DNA of 64,000 nucleotides from Gammaproteobacteria bacterium (GTDB taxonomy: Bacteria; Pseudomonadota; Gammaproteobacteria; DSM-16500), in NCBI GenBank assembly GCA_021325575.1, contig JAJPGW010000009.1:57535-121534 (forward strand), written 5' to 3'. The position numbers and the translations under genes were made by a program. This document shows positions 1 to 7,450 of the stretch, piece by piece. Each line of letters opens with the position of its first letter. The stretch's first letter is position 1. The notes below the pieces were generated by a model. The model searched no databases. It was given only the letters and a program-made list of their open reading frames with translations, and was not told the origin of the DNA.

Positions 1-555
1 GGAAAAACCTTGTTCTGCGGCAAGCTGACAAAGTGTTATTGGTCCTCCATCATAGGATCCAAAGCGGTGTTGTTTTTCCCATATGTTAAATTGAGCTGGT
101 GCATAGCCTTGTTCTGCCGCCAGATTAAGATATTTCGATGCTAATTTTTCATCATGTTTCGTTACTAATTCTTCATTTTTTTTTAGACATGTTCCGTACA
201 AATAGCATAGGCCCAGAGCATATTGCCCTGCAGCATCACCACGATTTGCAGATACATTAATGTTTTTGAAATATTCCATGGCAAGTTCAGAATTTTCCGG
301 AACGCCCAAACCGTTAAAATACATAAATGCTAACCCAGACATTGCAGTCATACTTCCCATCTCGCTCGCTTTCTTAAAAAGTTCTAAAGCTTTTTGCTGA
401 TAGATGCTCACAACATTTAATACAGGGACATTTTCGGCCTTTAGCTGGCCTAATAACTTACATGTTGTTTCCACATAGTAATAAGCTTCATAAGCTAATG
501 CTTCTGCTTGTAGTAAAGTAGGTTCCGCATGTTTTTTATCAGGAAGATGTTGCAT
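1..555 (-). CDS. Sel1-repeat protein, C-terminus beyond window edge
   Basis: Reading leftward from an ATG at 555, 185 codons stay open to the window edge, so the C-terminus is missing. The translation contains tandem alpha-helical Sel1-like repeats, seen as AEMxY/ALGxxY spacing and the repeated AAEQG signature (AAEQGYAPAQFN near residue 150 and again at the edge). Sel1 repeats make a solenoid for protein binding; Legionellales use such proteins in host interaction and envelope functions, but the partner here is unknown. No signal peptide is visible (MQHLPDKKHAEPT start). A GAGGA ribosome site lies about 10 bases upstream of the ATG. Confidence 0.8.
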   Translation of the reverse strand, partial: MQHLPDKKHAEPTLLQAEALAYEAYYYVETTCKLLGQLKAENVPVLNVVSIYQQKALELFKKASEMGSMTAMSGLAFMYFNGLGVPENSELAMEYFKNINVSANRGDAAGQYALGLCYLYGTCLKKNEELVTKHDEKLASKYLNLAAEQGYAPAQFNIWEKQHRFGSYDGGPITLCQLAAEQGFS

Positions 556-700
556 GTTTATTTATCCTCGTTGGTATATTAATTATAGCATTGGGGATCT
601 ATATGTATCTTATTGATCTTACTGGTATTATTCCTGATTTCTGCCGAACTGCTACTTTGGTATTCTGTTAAATTTGTTTGTAATGTGATTCGTTTTCCAG

Positions 701-844
701 TCAGTGTGTCTTGAAATGAGCTTCATGTACGTTCCAGAGAATATCTCGTACGCGCTGTAGAGATAAGCCTGTTTTAATTTCTAGAAACTTCTCCATTATG
801 AGCGCCATGAAACAAAGCAAAACATGAGATTGAATTGCATAAAA
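701..844 (-). pseudogene. Transposase C-terminal remnant (IS4/IS1634-like)
   Basis: Directly after the stop codon of the ElyC-like gene, and in the same frame, 47 codons read FYAIQSHVLLCFMALIMEKF and then LEIKTGLSLQRVRDILWNVH, ending at a TGA at 701-703. The pattern (helix with HVLLCFMAL, then LExKTG and an ILW helix) is that of the last helices of IS4/IS1634-type DDE transposases. No start codon or catalytic residues remain, so it is a dead fragment. From 556 to 700 I see only the upstream region of the Sel1 gene, with a TATAAT-like box (582-587, minus strand). Family call is from pattern memory, not a search. Confidence 0.55.
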
Positions 845-1618
845 TCAGATATGATAATGTAAATGATACCAAGCCATGCCAATGTATTCCCGCAATGCGA
901 TAGCGCTAAAGCTCAGCGCTTCGGTTGTGGGTAAAAATCCAGATAACGCACCCAGATTATTTTCAATTTTCTTATACCCCGTTGGTGCCGGGATAATCAC
1001 AAACCCTTTATTTTGAAACGATTGCACAGATCGCGGCATATGTAAGGCATGGGTCACTAAATAGATTTTTTTTATCCCAGATTGTTTTAAAATGTCAGTG
1101 GCGAATATGCCTTCCTGAGCTGTATTAAAGCCTCTGTCTTCTTTCCATTGAGTCGATACATCAAAATAGTCTTTTAAAGCGGCTGCCATATAATCCGCTT
1201 GATTAATCGTTGGGTGAGTTGGATCATTCCCGGAAACCATAATAGGTATACCCGTTTTTTTATTTAAAAAAGCGCCATATCGGATGCGTGTGAGGGTATT
1301 TTCACTGACCGTGGGTTCACCGTATTCAGGTGTTGATAAATTGAGACTGGCTTCGAGAATGACGATGGCAGCGTCTTTTTCAGGTTTTAAAGTCGAAGGT
1401 GATAATGCAGGATACTTATTTTGCAAACCATCTAATAATCGCTGTGCGACGACAGGCATGCTAAAAATCCAAAAGCTCACTAAGGCAAGAACAATAAAAA
1501 ACTTTCCAAGCGGATTCGCGAATTTTAGCAGCAAAACGCCTAAGAGCAACAGCAGCAGGTTGCATCCCGGCGGCAATAAACACACTTCCATCGCACGATC
1601 CAGATAAAATAACATCAT
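845..1618 (-). CDS. ElyC/YdcF-like DUF218 envelope protein
   Basis: 257 residues, the usual length of ElyC-type DUF218 proteins. Two N-terminal membrane segments (about residues 14-32 and 38-57) include the family's LLPPG turn, followed by the DUF218 domain with PIMVSGND (about residue 125) and a YLVTHALHMPRS segment (about 187) matching the family's T...H..R core. ElyC acts in peptidoglycan and enterobacterial common antigen precursor metabolism at low temperature; function here is inferred. Oddity: the usual glycine-rich VVLGGG strand end reads VILEASLNL. The stop abuts a transposase remnant, so the last few residues may be secondary. Confidence 0.75.
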   Translation of the reverse strand: MMLFYLDRAMEVCLLPPGCNLLLLLLGVLLLKFANPLGKFFIVLALVSFWIFSMPVVAQRLLDGLQNKYPALSPSTLKPEKDAAIVILEASLNLSTPEYGEPTVSENTLTRIRYGAFLNKKTGIPIMVSGNDPTHPTINQADYMAAALKDYFDVSTQWKEDRGFNTAQEGIFATDILKQSGIKKIYLVTHALHMPRSVQSFQNKGFVIIPAPTGYKKIENNLGALSGFLPTTEALSFSAIALREYIGMAWYHLHYHI

Positions 1619-1664
1619 GAGGTCCTTCTATTAACAGAGACCCTAATTTATTTGAACAATCCGG

Positions 1665-1693
1665 TTGAAGCAATAGAAAATTTTATACATAAT
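1665..1693 (+). promoter_or_regulatory. Sigma70-type promoter of the 1723-7439 operon
   Basis: TTGAAG (1665-1670) and CATAAT (1688-1693) are 17 bases apart and lie 30 bases before the ATG of the first gene; AAGGA at 1711-1715 is the ribosome site. Confidence 0.5.
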
Positions 1694-1722
1694 CATGCAA
1701 ATATTTTAAAAAGGAATGTACT

Positions 1723-2391
1723 ATGAAAAACTTTCAAACCAATAGCGATGTGATCAAAAGAAGATTTGAACGTGATGCGGTGTCTTTTGATGCTATTTAT
1801 GATAGTCAAAAAAGTGAATTTTCTGGATGGTTCAATAAATCATTTCGAAAACCGATTTTTGAACGTTTTGATATCACTTTTGAAAAAATGGGCGAATTAA
1901 AGAACAAAACGGTTCTGGATGTAGGTTGTGGCTCCGGCGTTTATTCTGCCAAATGTGCAATGAAAGGCGCAGAAAAAGTAAAAGGGATTGATTTTTCAGC
2001 ACCCATGCTCGAACTCGCTCAAAAAAGAGCAGCTACTCAAGGTGTACAGCAAGCTTGTGATTTTGAATTAATTGATTTTCTAAAAATGGACGTCAAAGAA
2101 AAATATAATTACTCCATTGCCATGGGTGTATTTGATTATTTATCAGACCCTCTGACTTTTTTGCATAAATTAAAAGCGGCGACCAAAGAACGCATTATTA
2201 TTTCGTTTCCAGGACATTCTTGGATACGCGAACCCTTACGCAAATTGCGCTATTTTTTCACTTCAAAAGGGCGCGTTTTTTTCTATAGTTTGAAAGATAT
2301 CGAACGACTGGTTAGCAATATGCAGTTTCGACAGGTTGAAATACGTCCCTTAAAAACGGGTTCGGGTTATATTTTAATCGCTGATGTTTAA
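1723..2391 (+). CDS. Class I SAM-dependent methyltransferase
   Basis: 222 residues with motif I VLDVGCGSGVYS (about residues 63-74) and an acidic motif II end (GIDFSAPMLELAQ, about 88). Residues 1-50 are rich in phenylalanine and lysine, and the C-terminal part carries FPGHSWIREPLRKLRYF, resembling UbiG/BchM-type small-molecule methyltransferases. It is the first gene of the tightly packed diamino-sugar operon and overlaps the next gene by 8 bases, so a sugar or lipid-linked glycan substrate is inferred. No residue identifies the acceptor. Confidence 0.8.
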   Translation: MKNFQTNSDVIKRRFERDAVSFDAIYDSQKSEFSGWFNKSFRKPIFERFDITFEKMGELKNKTVLDVGCGSGVYSAKCAMKGAEKVKGIDFSAPMLELAQKRAATQGVQQACDFELIDFLKMDVKEKYNYSIAMGVFDYLSDPLTFLHKLKAATKERIIISFPGHSWIREPLRKLRYFFTSKGRVFFYSLKDIERLVSNMQFRQVEIRPLKTGSGYILIADV

Positions 2392-3022
2392 TCGGGGCAT
2401 GATGAAGAATAGCCTGCTAACAGCAATCGTTGAAATTTGTCTTTCATTAGTGGCATTAATCGTATTATTGCCACTGTGGTTGCTCATCAGCCTTTTTATT
2501 AAACTAGAAAGCCCTGGGCCTATTTTTTATCGACAAAAAAGAGTAGGCCAACAGGAAAAACTCTTCACGATTTATAAATTTCGCAGCATGCGGGTGAATA
2601 CGATACCACCACTGGAATTGGGCGCAGTGAAACACGATCATCTGCTGGTGACGAAAATGGGTTATATCATCCGACGGTTTAAATTGGACGAGACGCCGCA
2701 AATTTTGAATGTGTTAAAACGTGAAATGAGTATTGTGGGGCCACGCCCTTGTTTGCCTGAGCGATTGCCGACAATGACGCCTCATGAAAAAACACGATTT
2801 TCCTGTCTTCCTGGTTTGACCGGTTGGGCCGAAGTCAATGGCAATGTTGAGTTAAGTTTTCAAGAACAAGTTGCCCTTGATATTTGGTATGTTCAACATC
2901 GATCACTTTGGCTAGACATAAAAATTATTTTAAAAACGCTTTTCGTCGTTGTGGTCGGATCACATAAAAATGAATCTGCCTTAAAAGACGCACAAGCGTT
3001 TTATCAAAAAGGATTTGATTAA
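2384..3022 (+). CDS. PglC-like polyprenyl-phosphate phosphoglycosyl transferase
   Basis: Bacterial sugar transferase family (PF02397), small monotopic form of 212 residues. One N-terminal re-entrant hydrophobic segment (about residues 9-36) is followed by KLESPGPIFYRQKRVGQ, FTIYKFRSMR, RRFKLDETPQ with the catalytic Asp-Glu pair, and SIVGPRPCLPE. Such enzymes move a sugar 1-phosphate from a UDP-sugar to undecaprenyl phosphate at the inner membrane, the first committed step of glycan assembly. The neighbours make a UDP-diacetylbacillosamine-type sugar its likely substrate. The start overlaps the preceding stop (ATGTTTAA), showing translational coupling; a start at 2399-2402 (MMKNS) is also possible. 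Confidence 0.9.
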   Translation: MFNRGMMKNSLLTAIVEICLSLVALIVLLPLWLLISLFIKLESPGPIFYRQKRVGQQEKLFTIYKFRSMRVNTIPPLELGAVKHDHLLVTKMGYIIRRFKLDETPQILNVLKREMSIVGPRPCLPERLPTMTPHEKTRFSCLPGLTGWAEVNGNVELSFQEQVALDIWYVQHRSLWLDIKIILKTLFVVVVGSHKNESALKDAQAFYQKGFD

Positions 3023-3025
3023 ATT

Positions 3026-3691
3026 ATGCAGATATTAATTATTGCCCCTCATCCAGATGATGAAGTGTTAGGATGTGGAGGCACCATCGCAAAATTGGCA
3101 GCGGAAGGACACGATGTGGTTGTTGCAATTATAACTAAGGCAAGCACTTCGTTATTTCCGAAAGAATTGATTGAACAAGGTAGAAAAGAAGCCTTATTAG
3201 CGCATAAATTACTAGGCGTCAAAGATACCATTTTTTGCGACTTACCTGCGGCGGGATTGGACAAAACCGATCACTCAGAAATAAATCAAGTTTTAGGAAA
3301 ATTAATTTCAGAATTTGAGCCGGATATGTTGTTCATCCCTTTTTTGGGTGACATGCATCTCGATCATCAACGTATTTTTGTTTCGGCATTAGTGGCGGCA
3401 AGACCAAATCAAGCTGTTTTTCCTAAAAAAATATTAGCCTATGAAACCTTATCCGAAACAAACTGGAATGCGCCGTATTTAACGCCTGGATTTCATCCCA
3501 ATTATTTTTTTGATATTTCAAAATTTTTGGACCAAAAATTAAAAGCGTTTGCAACTTATGAATCACAATTGAAGACTTTTCCCCACGAAAGGTCTTTGGT
3601 TGCGCTCGATGCGCTAGCAAAATTACGCGGCGCCACGGTTTTTTGTCAAGCAGCGGAAGCCTTTGTCTTAATTAGAGAAGTTATAAAATGA
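3026..3691 (+). CDS. PIG-L/LmbE family deacetylase
   Basis: 221 residues. The zinc site is intact: PHPDDE at residues 8-13 and a later HLDHQ (about residue 111). PIG-L enzymes remove N-acetyl groups from GlcNAc-type sugars (GlcNAc-PI, mycothiol precursor, BshB). It sits between a PglC-like transferase and a PglD-like acetyltransferase, with 3 bases before it and a 4-base overlap after it, so it should act on the same acetamido sugar, as nucleotide or lipid-linked form. This gene is not part of the standard Pgl pathway, which makes it the unusual member of the operon. Confidence 0.88.
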   Translation: MQILIIAPHPDDEVLGCGGTIAKLAAEGHDVVVAIITKASTSLFPKELIEQGRKEALLAHKLLGVKDTIFCDLPAAGLDKTDHSEINQVLGKLISEFEPDMLFIPFLGDMHLDHQRIFVSALVAARPNQAVFPKKILAYETLSETNWNAPYLTPGFHPNYFFDISKFLDQKLKAFATYESQLKTFPHERSLVALDALAKLRGATVFCQAAEAFVLIREVIK

Positions 3692-4317
3692 ATCAGTCAC
3701 CGAATCAGTTAGTTATCGTAGGCGCTGGTGGACATGCGAAAGTAGTCCTCAGTGTCGCCGTTTCAAATATGATAAAAGTACAAGGTTATTTGGACGATGA
3801 TATTTCATTATTGAATAAAACTATTTTGGGTTGTCCCGTCATTGGAAACTTTGGATTGTTAGAATCACAAATTCAAACCGCCGTTTTTGGTTTAGGAAAT
3901 AATGCATTGCGTCGCACGCTTGCAGAAAAATATCATTTCATTGAATGGAAAACACTTATTCACCCGAGCGCCATTGTTCATCCTTCTGCAAAAATCGGTA
4001 AAGGAACCGTGGTTTTTGCCGGTGCCATTATTCAGCCAAATGCAGTGATAGGTGATCATTGCATTATTAACACGGGCGCAACGGTAGACCATGATTGTGT
4101 ACTGGAAAATTTTGTGCATATTGCGCCAGGTGTCAATTTGGCAGGCGGTGTGCACCTTGGTGAGGGAAGTTTTTTAGGAATAGGCAGCGTTGTCATTCCT
4201 GAAATGACAATTGGAAAATGGGCGCAAGTCGCAGCGGGTGGCGTGGTTGTGACGCCGATTGCCGATAAAAAAATCGTAATGGGTGTGCCCGCAAAAGAGC
4301 GAATGACCTCATGTTAA
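3688..4317 (+). CDS. PglD/NeuD-like sugar N- or O-acyltransferase
   Basis: 209 residues. The N-terminal Rossmann-like half begins LVIVGAGGHAKVVLSVA (residues 8-24); the C-terminal half is a left-handed beta helix of hexapeptide repeats ending in VVVTPIADKKIVMGVPAK. The segment TGATVDHDCVLENFVHIAPG (about 130-149) holds the His that acts as base in PglD. PglD acetylates the 4-amino group of UDP-4-amino-sugars with acetyl-CoA. The next gene encodes the matching aminotransferase and overlaps by 7 bases, which favours the PglD role over sialic-acid O-acetylation (NeuD). Confidence 0.87.
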   Translation: MNQSPNQLVIVGAGGHAKVVLSVAVSNMIKVQGYLDDDISLLNKTILGCPVIGNFGLLESQIQTAVFGLGNNALRRTLAEKYHFIEWKTLIHPSAIVHPSAKIGKGTVVFAGAIIQPNAVIGDHCIINTGATVDHDCVLENFVHIAPGVNLAGGVHLGEGSFLGIGSVVIPEMTIGKWAQVAAGGVVVTPIADKKIVMGVPAKERMTSC

Positions 4318-5504
4318 AAGCAGTTAATCCGGTTGAAAAAATCGCATTTCCATCTTGGCCAATTTTTGCTGAAGATGAAATTTTAAAAGTCTCGAGTATT
4401 TTGCGTTCTGGTAAAGTCAATTACTGGACGGGACAGGAAGGAAAATTATTTGAAACAGAATTTGCCAAAGCCATCGGAACAAATTATGCGATTGCTTTAA
4501 TGAATGGCACAGTTGCCTTAGAGGCGGCCCTTGCCGCGCTAGACATCGGTCCAGGCGATGAAGTCATCACGACGCCACGAACGTTTATCGCATCCGCAAG
4601 TTCAGCTGTCATGCGGGGTGCTATTCCTGTTTTGGCGGATGTTGATCCTGATTCGCAAAATATAACAGCTGAATCGATAAAAAAAGTCATTACCCCGAAA
4701 ACCAAAGCCATTATTGTCGTGCATCTCGCGGGTTGGCCGTGTGAAATGGATTCTATTCTTGAACTCGCGAAAAAAAATAATTTATATGTGATTGAAGATT
4801 GCGCCCAGGCACTGGGTGCAAAATATAAAGACCGTTATATCGGAAATTGGGGAGACATCGCCGCTTTTTCATTTTGTCAGGATAAAATCATCACGACCGG
4901 CGGTGAAGGTGGCATGATCACAACGAATAATAAAAAAATATGGCAAAAAATTTGGTCACTCAAAGACCACGGCAAAGATTATGACACCGTCCATCGCGAA
5001 CACCCGCCAGGTTTTCGTTGGTTGCACCATTCATTTGGCACCAATTGGCGGATGACAGAATTGCAGGCTGCGATTGGCAGGATTCAATTAGCTAAATTAT
5101 CCACTTGGATTAATTTACGTCGCCATCATGCAGCGCTGTTAACAGAACACTTTAAAACCATTCCAGCGTTCAGAATGACTGCACCGCCCTTGCATATCGA
5201 ACATGCGTATTATAAATATTATGTTTTTATTGTTCCTGAAAAATTAAAAATGGGTTGGGACCGTGATCGCATCATGAATGCTGTTAATGCTCAAGGTGTG
5301 CCTTGTTTTTCTGGTAGTTGCAGTGAAATTTATTTAGAAAAAGCCTTTACTGATTTAAATTGGGGGCCAAAAGAACGTTTGCCCCATGCAAAAAAATTAG
5401 GTGAAACCAGTCTGATGTTTCTGGTTCATCCCACACTAACAGAAGAACATATGTTTAAAACCATCAGCGTAGTAAAAGAAATCATGAAGGAAGCAAGCCA
5501 ATAA
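4311..5504 (+). CDS. DegT/DnrJ/EryC1/StrS aminotransferase (PglE-like)
   Basis: 397 residues, normal for PLP-dependent sugar aminotransferases. EDCAQALGAKYK (about 160) precedes the PLP lysine in SFCQDKIITTGGEGG (Lys about 192), and HGKD and HPPGFRW follow. The enzyme installs an amino group, usually at C4 of a 4-keto-6-deoxy UDP-sugar, using glutamate. The following gene makes exactly such a 4-keto sugar and the preceding gene would acetylate the product, so the three form a UDP-2,4-diacetamido-2,4,6-trideoxyhexose pathway. The stereochemistry (bacillosamine or another epimer) cannot be read from sequence. Confidence 0.9.
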   Translation: MLKAVNPVEKIAFPSWPIFAEDEILKVSSILRSGKVNYWTGQEGKLFETEFAKAIGTNYAIALMNGTVALEAALAALDIGPGDEVITTPRTFIASASSAVMRGAIPVLADVDPDSQNITAESIKKVITPKTKAIIVVHLAGWPCEMDSILELAKKNNLYVIEDCAQALGAKYKDRYIGNWGDIAAFSFCQDKIITTGGEGGMITTNNKKIWQKIWSLKDHGKDYDTVHREHPPGFRWLHHSFGTNWRMTELQAAIGRIQLAKLSTWINLRRHHAALLTEHFKTIPAFRMTAPPLHIEHAYYKYYVFIVPEKLKMGWDRDRIMNAVNAQGVPCFSGSCSEIYLEKAFTDLNWGPKERLPHAKKLGETSLMFLVHPTLTEEHMFKTISVVKEIMKEASQ

Positions 5505-5519
5505 CAATAAGGATAGGGT

Positions 5520-7439
5520 ATGTTTAATTTTATTAATCGCTGGCGTAACCGTCTCATCGCATTTTTGTTTGATGCGTCAATGGTGCCGATCGCGTGGTTC
5601 GGGGCTTATTGGTTACTCTATGATTTTCATCAAATTCCTTCTGAAATACTATCACAAGCCTTATACATGGTTTTGCCATTAATTTTTATCCAAACAGTAT
5701 TATTCTGGGCGTTTGGATTGTATCGCGGTGTCTGGCGGTTTGCTTCCATCCCCGATTTATTCAGGATAACCAAGTCAGTACTCACTGGCACGGGTTTTAT
5801 TTTAATTGTTTTTCTTTTCATGCGTGGGACGATGGAATCGCCGCGGGTAGTGCCGTTTTTTTATGGCATGTTATTAGGCGCATCACTCACCGCCGCCAGA
5901 ATTTTGTATCGTTGGTTGAAAGATTATCGACGCGTTTTTTACGATAGTGAGCGTGTTCTAATTGTAGGTGCTGGATATTCTGGCGAAGGACTGGTGCGTG
6001 ATTTGTTGCGGCATGAAAATCATCTTTATCAACCCATTATCATGGTAGACGATGATCCGGCGAAATTAAAACGAGAGATTCATGGTGTGAGCGTCGTTGG
6101 GAATTGTGATCAAATTCCCGTTTTGGTTCAGCAACATAAAATTGATTTAATATTAATAGCCATTCCTTCTGCAAGTTCAGTACAGATGCGGCGTATTGTG
6201 AATTTGTGTGAAAAAACCAAACTCCCTTTTCGAACGTTGCCGGGACTCGGTGATTTAGCAACTGGGCGAGTTGATATAAAATTACTGAGAAATGTTTCAT
6301 TAGAAGATTTATTGGGTCGCGACCAAGTTGAATTAGATTGGTTGACGCTAGCCAAAGATTTTCATGATAAAACCATTTTAGTCAGTGGCGGTGGTGGTTC
6401 GATTGGTTCTGAACTTTGTCGTCAGATTAGTCGTTTGAATCCTAAAAGATTAATCATTTTAGACAATTGTGAATACAATCTTTATTCCATTGATATGGAA
6501 TTACAGAAAAAATATCCCAATTTAAATGTCCAAAGTGTGTTACTCGATATCACTGACCGGATCGGCGTACAGAAAATATTTTCTTCCCATTCGCCCGATA
6601 TGGTTTTTCACGCGGCAGCTTATAAGCATGTTCCTTTACTAGAAACTCAGGGACGTGTTGCAATCCATAATAATATATTGGGCACCCTGATTTTAACCAG
6701 TATCTCAGCGGCAATGGGCGTCAAAAAATTTGTTTTGATTTCGACAGATAAAGCAGTCAATCCAACCAATTTAATGGGCGCCACCAAGCGCGCTGCCGAA
6801 ATGATTTGTCAAAATTTATATGAAAATTCCATTACCAAATTTATTACCGTCCGTTTTGGAAATGTTTTAGATTCAGCAGGCAGTGTAGTGCCACTTTTTC
6901 GTAAACAAATCCAAGAGGGCGGTCCCATTACAGTCACCCATCCTGAAATAACCCGTTATTTCATGTCTATCCCCGAAGCATCTCAGCTCATTATGCAGGC
7001 TGCGGTTTTAGGCAATGGCAATGAGATTTTTGTGCTCGACATGGGTGAGCCGATAAAAATTCAGTATTTGGCCGAACAAATGAGTAAACTAGCGGGCAAA
7101 AAAATTGGCTATGATATCGAGATTATTTATACCGGACTCCGACCCGGTGAAAAACTCTATGAAGAATTATTTTATGCAAACGAAAAATTAAATCCAACTA
7201 CGCATAACAAAATTTTATTAGCCAGCGCATCCTCTGTCGATAAAAATCTTTTGATTGACATTGTAGAGAAAATGGAAAAATTATTTCAACAAGGTGATGA
7301 GGTCCATTTACATCAATTACTTAGTCAGCTCGTTTCAGAGTACAAAAGTGAGTTTAATCGATCAAATGCGATAACTGCTCGTTTTAGCAAACCCGATAAT
7401 TTGATTTCTGACTTGATAGGTGAATCTGCAGCTATTTAA
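5520..7439 (+). CDS. PglF/WbpM/CapD-type UDP-GlcNAc 4,6-dehydratase
   Basis: 639 residues, the long membrane form. Four N-terminal membrane helices (about residues 10-125) lead to a CoA-binding-like Rossmann domain (VLIVGAGYSGEG, about 146) and a C-terminal SDR domain starting LVSGGGGSIGSELC (about 285). The active site shows LISTDKAVNPTNLMGATKR (about 405-423), where Met replaces the SDR Tyr but the Lys is kept, as in PglF and WbpM. It makes the UDP-2-acetamido-4-keto-2,6-dideoxyhexose used by the upstream aminotransferase. It ends the operon and converges on the acyltransferase gene with 11 bases between them. Confidence 0.92.
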   Translation: MFNFINRWRNRLIAFLFDASMVPIAWFGAYWLLYDFHQIPSEILSQALYMVLPLIFIQTVLFWAFGLYRGVWRFASIPDLFRITKSVLTGTGFILIVFLFMRGTMESPRVVPFFYGMLLGASLTAARILYRWLKDYRRVFYDSERVLIVGAGYSGEGLVRDLLRHENHLYQPIIMVDDDPAKLKREIHGVSVVGNCDQIPVLVQQHKIDLILIAIPSASSVQMRRIVNLCEKTKLPFRTLPGLGDLATGRVDIKLLRNVSLEDLLGRDQVELDWLTLAKDFHDKTILVSGGGGSIGSELCRQISRLNPKRLIILDNCEYNLYSIDMELQKKYPNLNVQSVLLDITDRIGVQKIFSSHSPDMVFHAAAYKHVPLLETQGRVAIHNNILGTLILTSISAAMGVKKFVLISTDKAVNPTNLMGATKRAAEMICQNLYENSITKFITVRFGNVLDSAGSVVPLFRKQIQEGGPITVTHPEITRYFMSIPEASQLIMQAAVLGNGNEIFVLDMGEPIKIQYLAEQMSKLAGKKIGYDIEIIYTGLRPGEKLYEELFYANEKLNPTTHNKILLASASSVDKNLLIDIVEKMEKLFQQGDEVHLHQLLSQLVSEYKSEFNRSNAITARFSKPDNLISDLIGESAAI

Positions 7440-7450
7440 GCCTCATTTAT

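Noticed and set aside
1284..1607. Plus-strand open frame of 107 codons opposite the ElyC-like gene
   Set aside because: Lies entirely antisense to a well supported gene, with no motif and no ribosome site.
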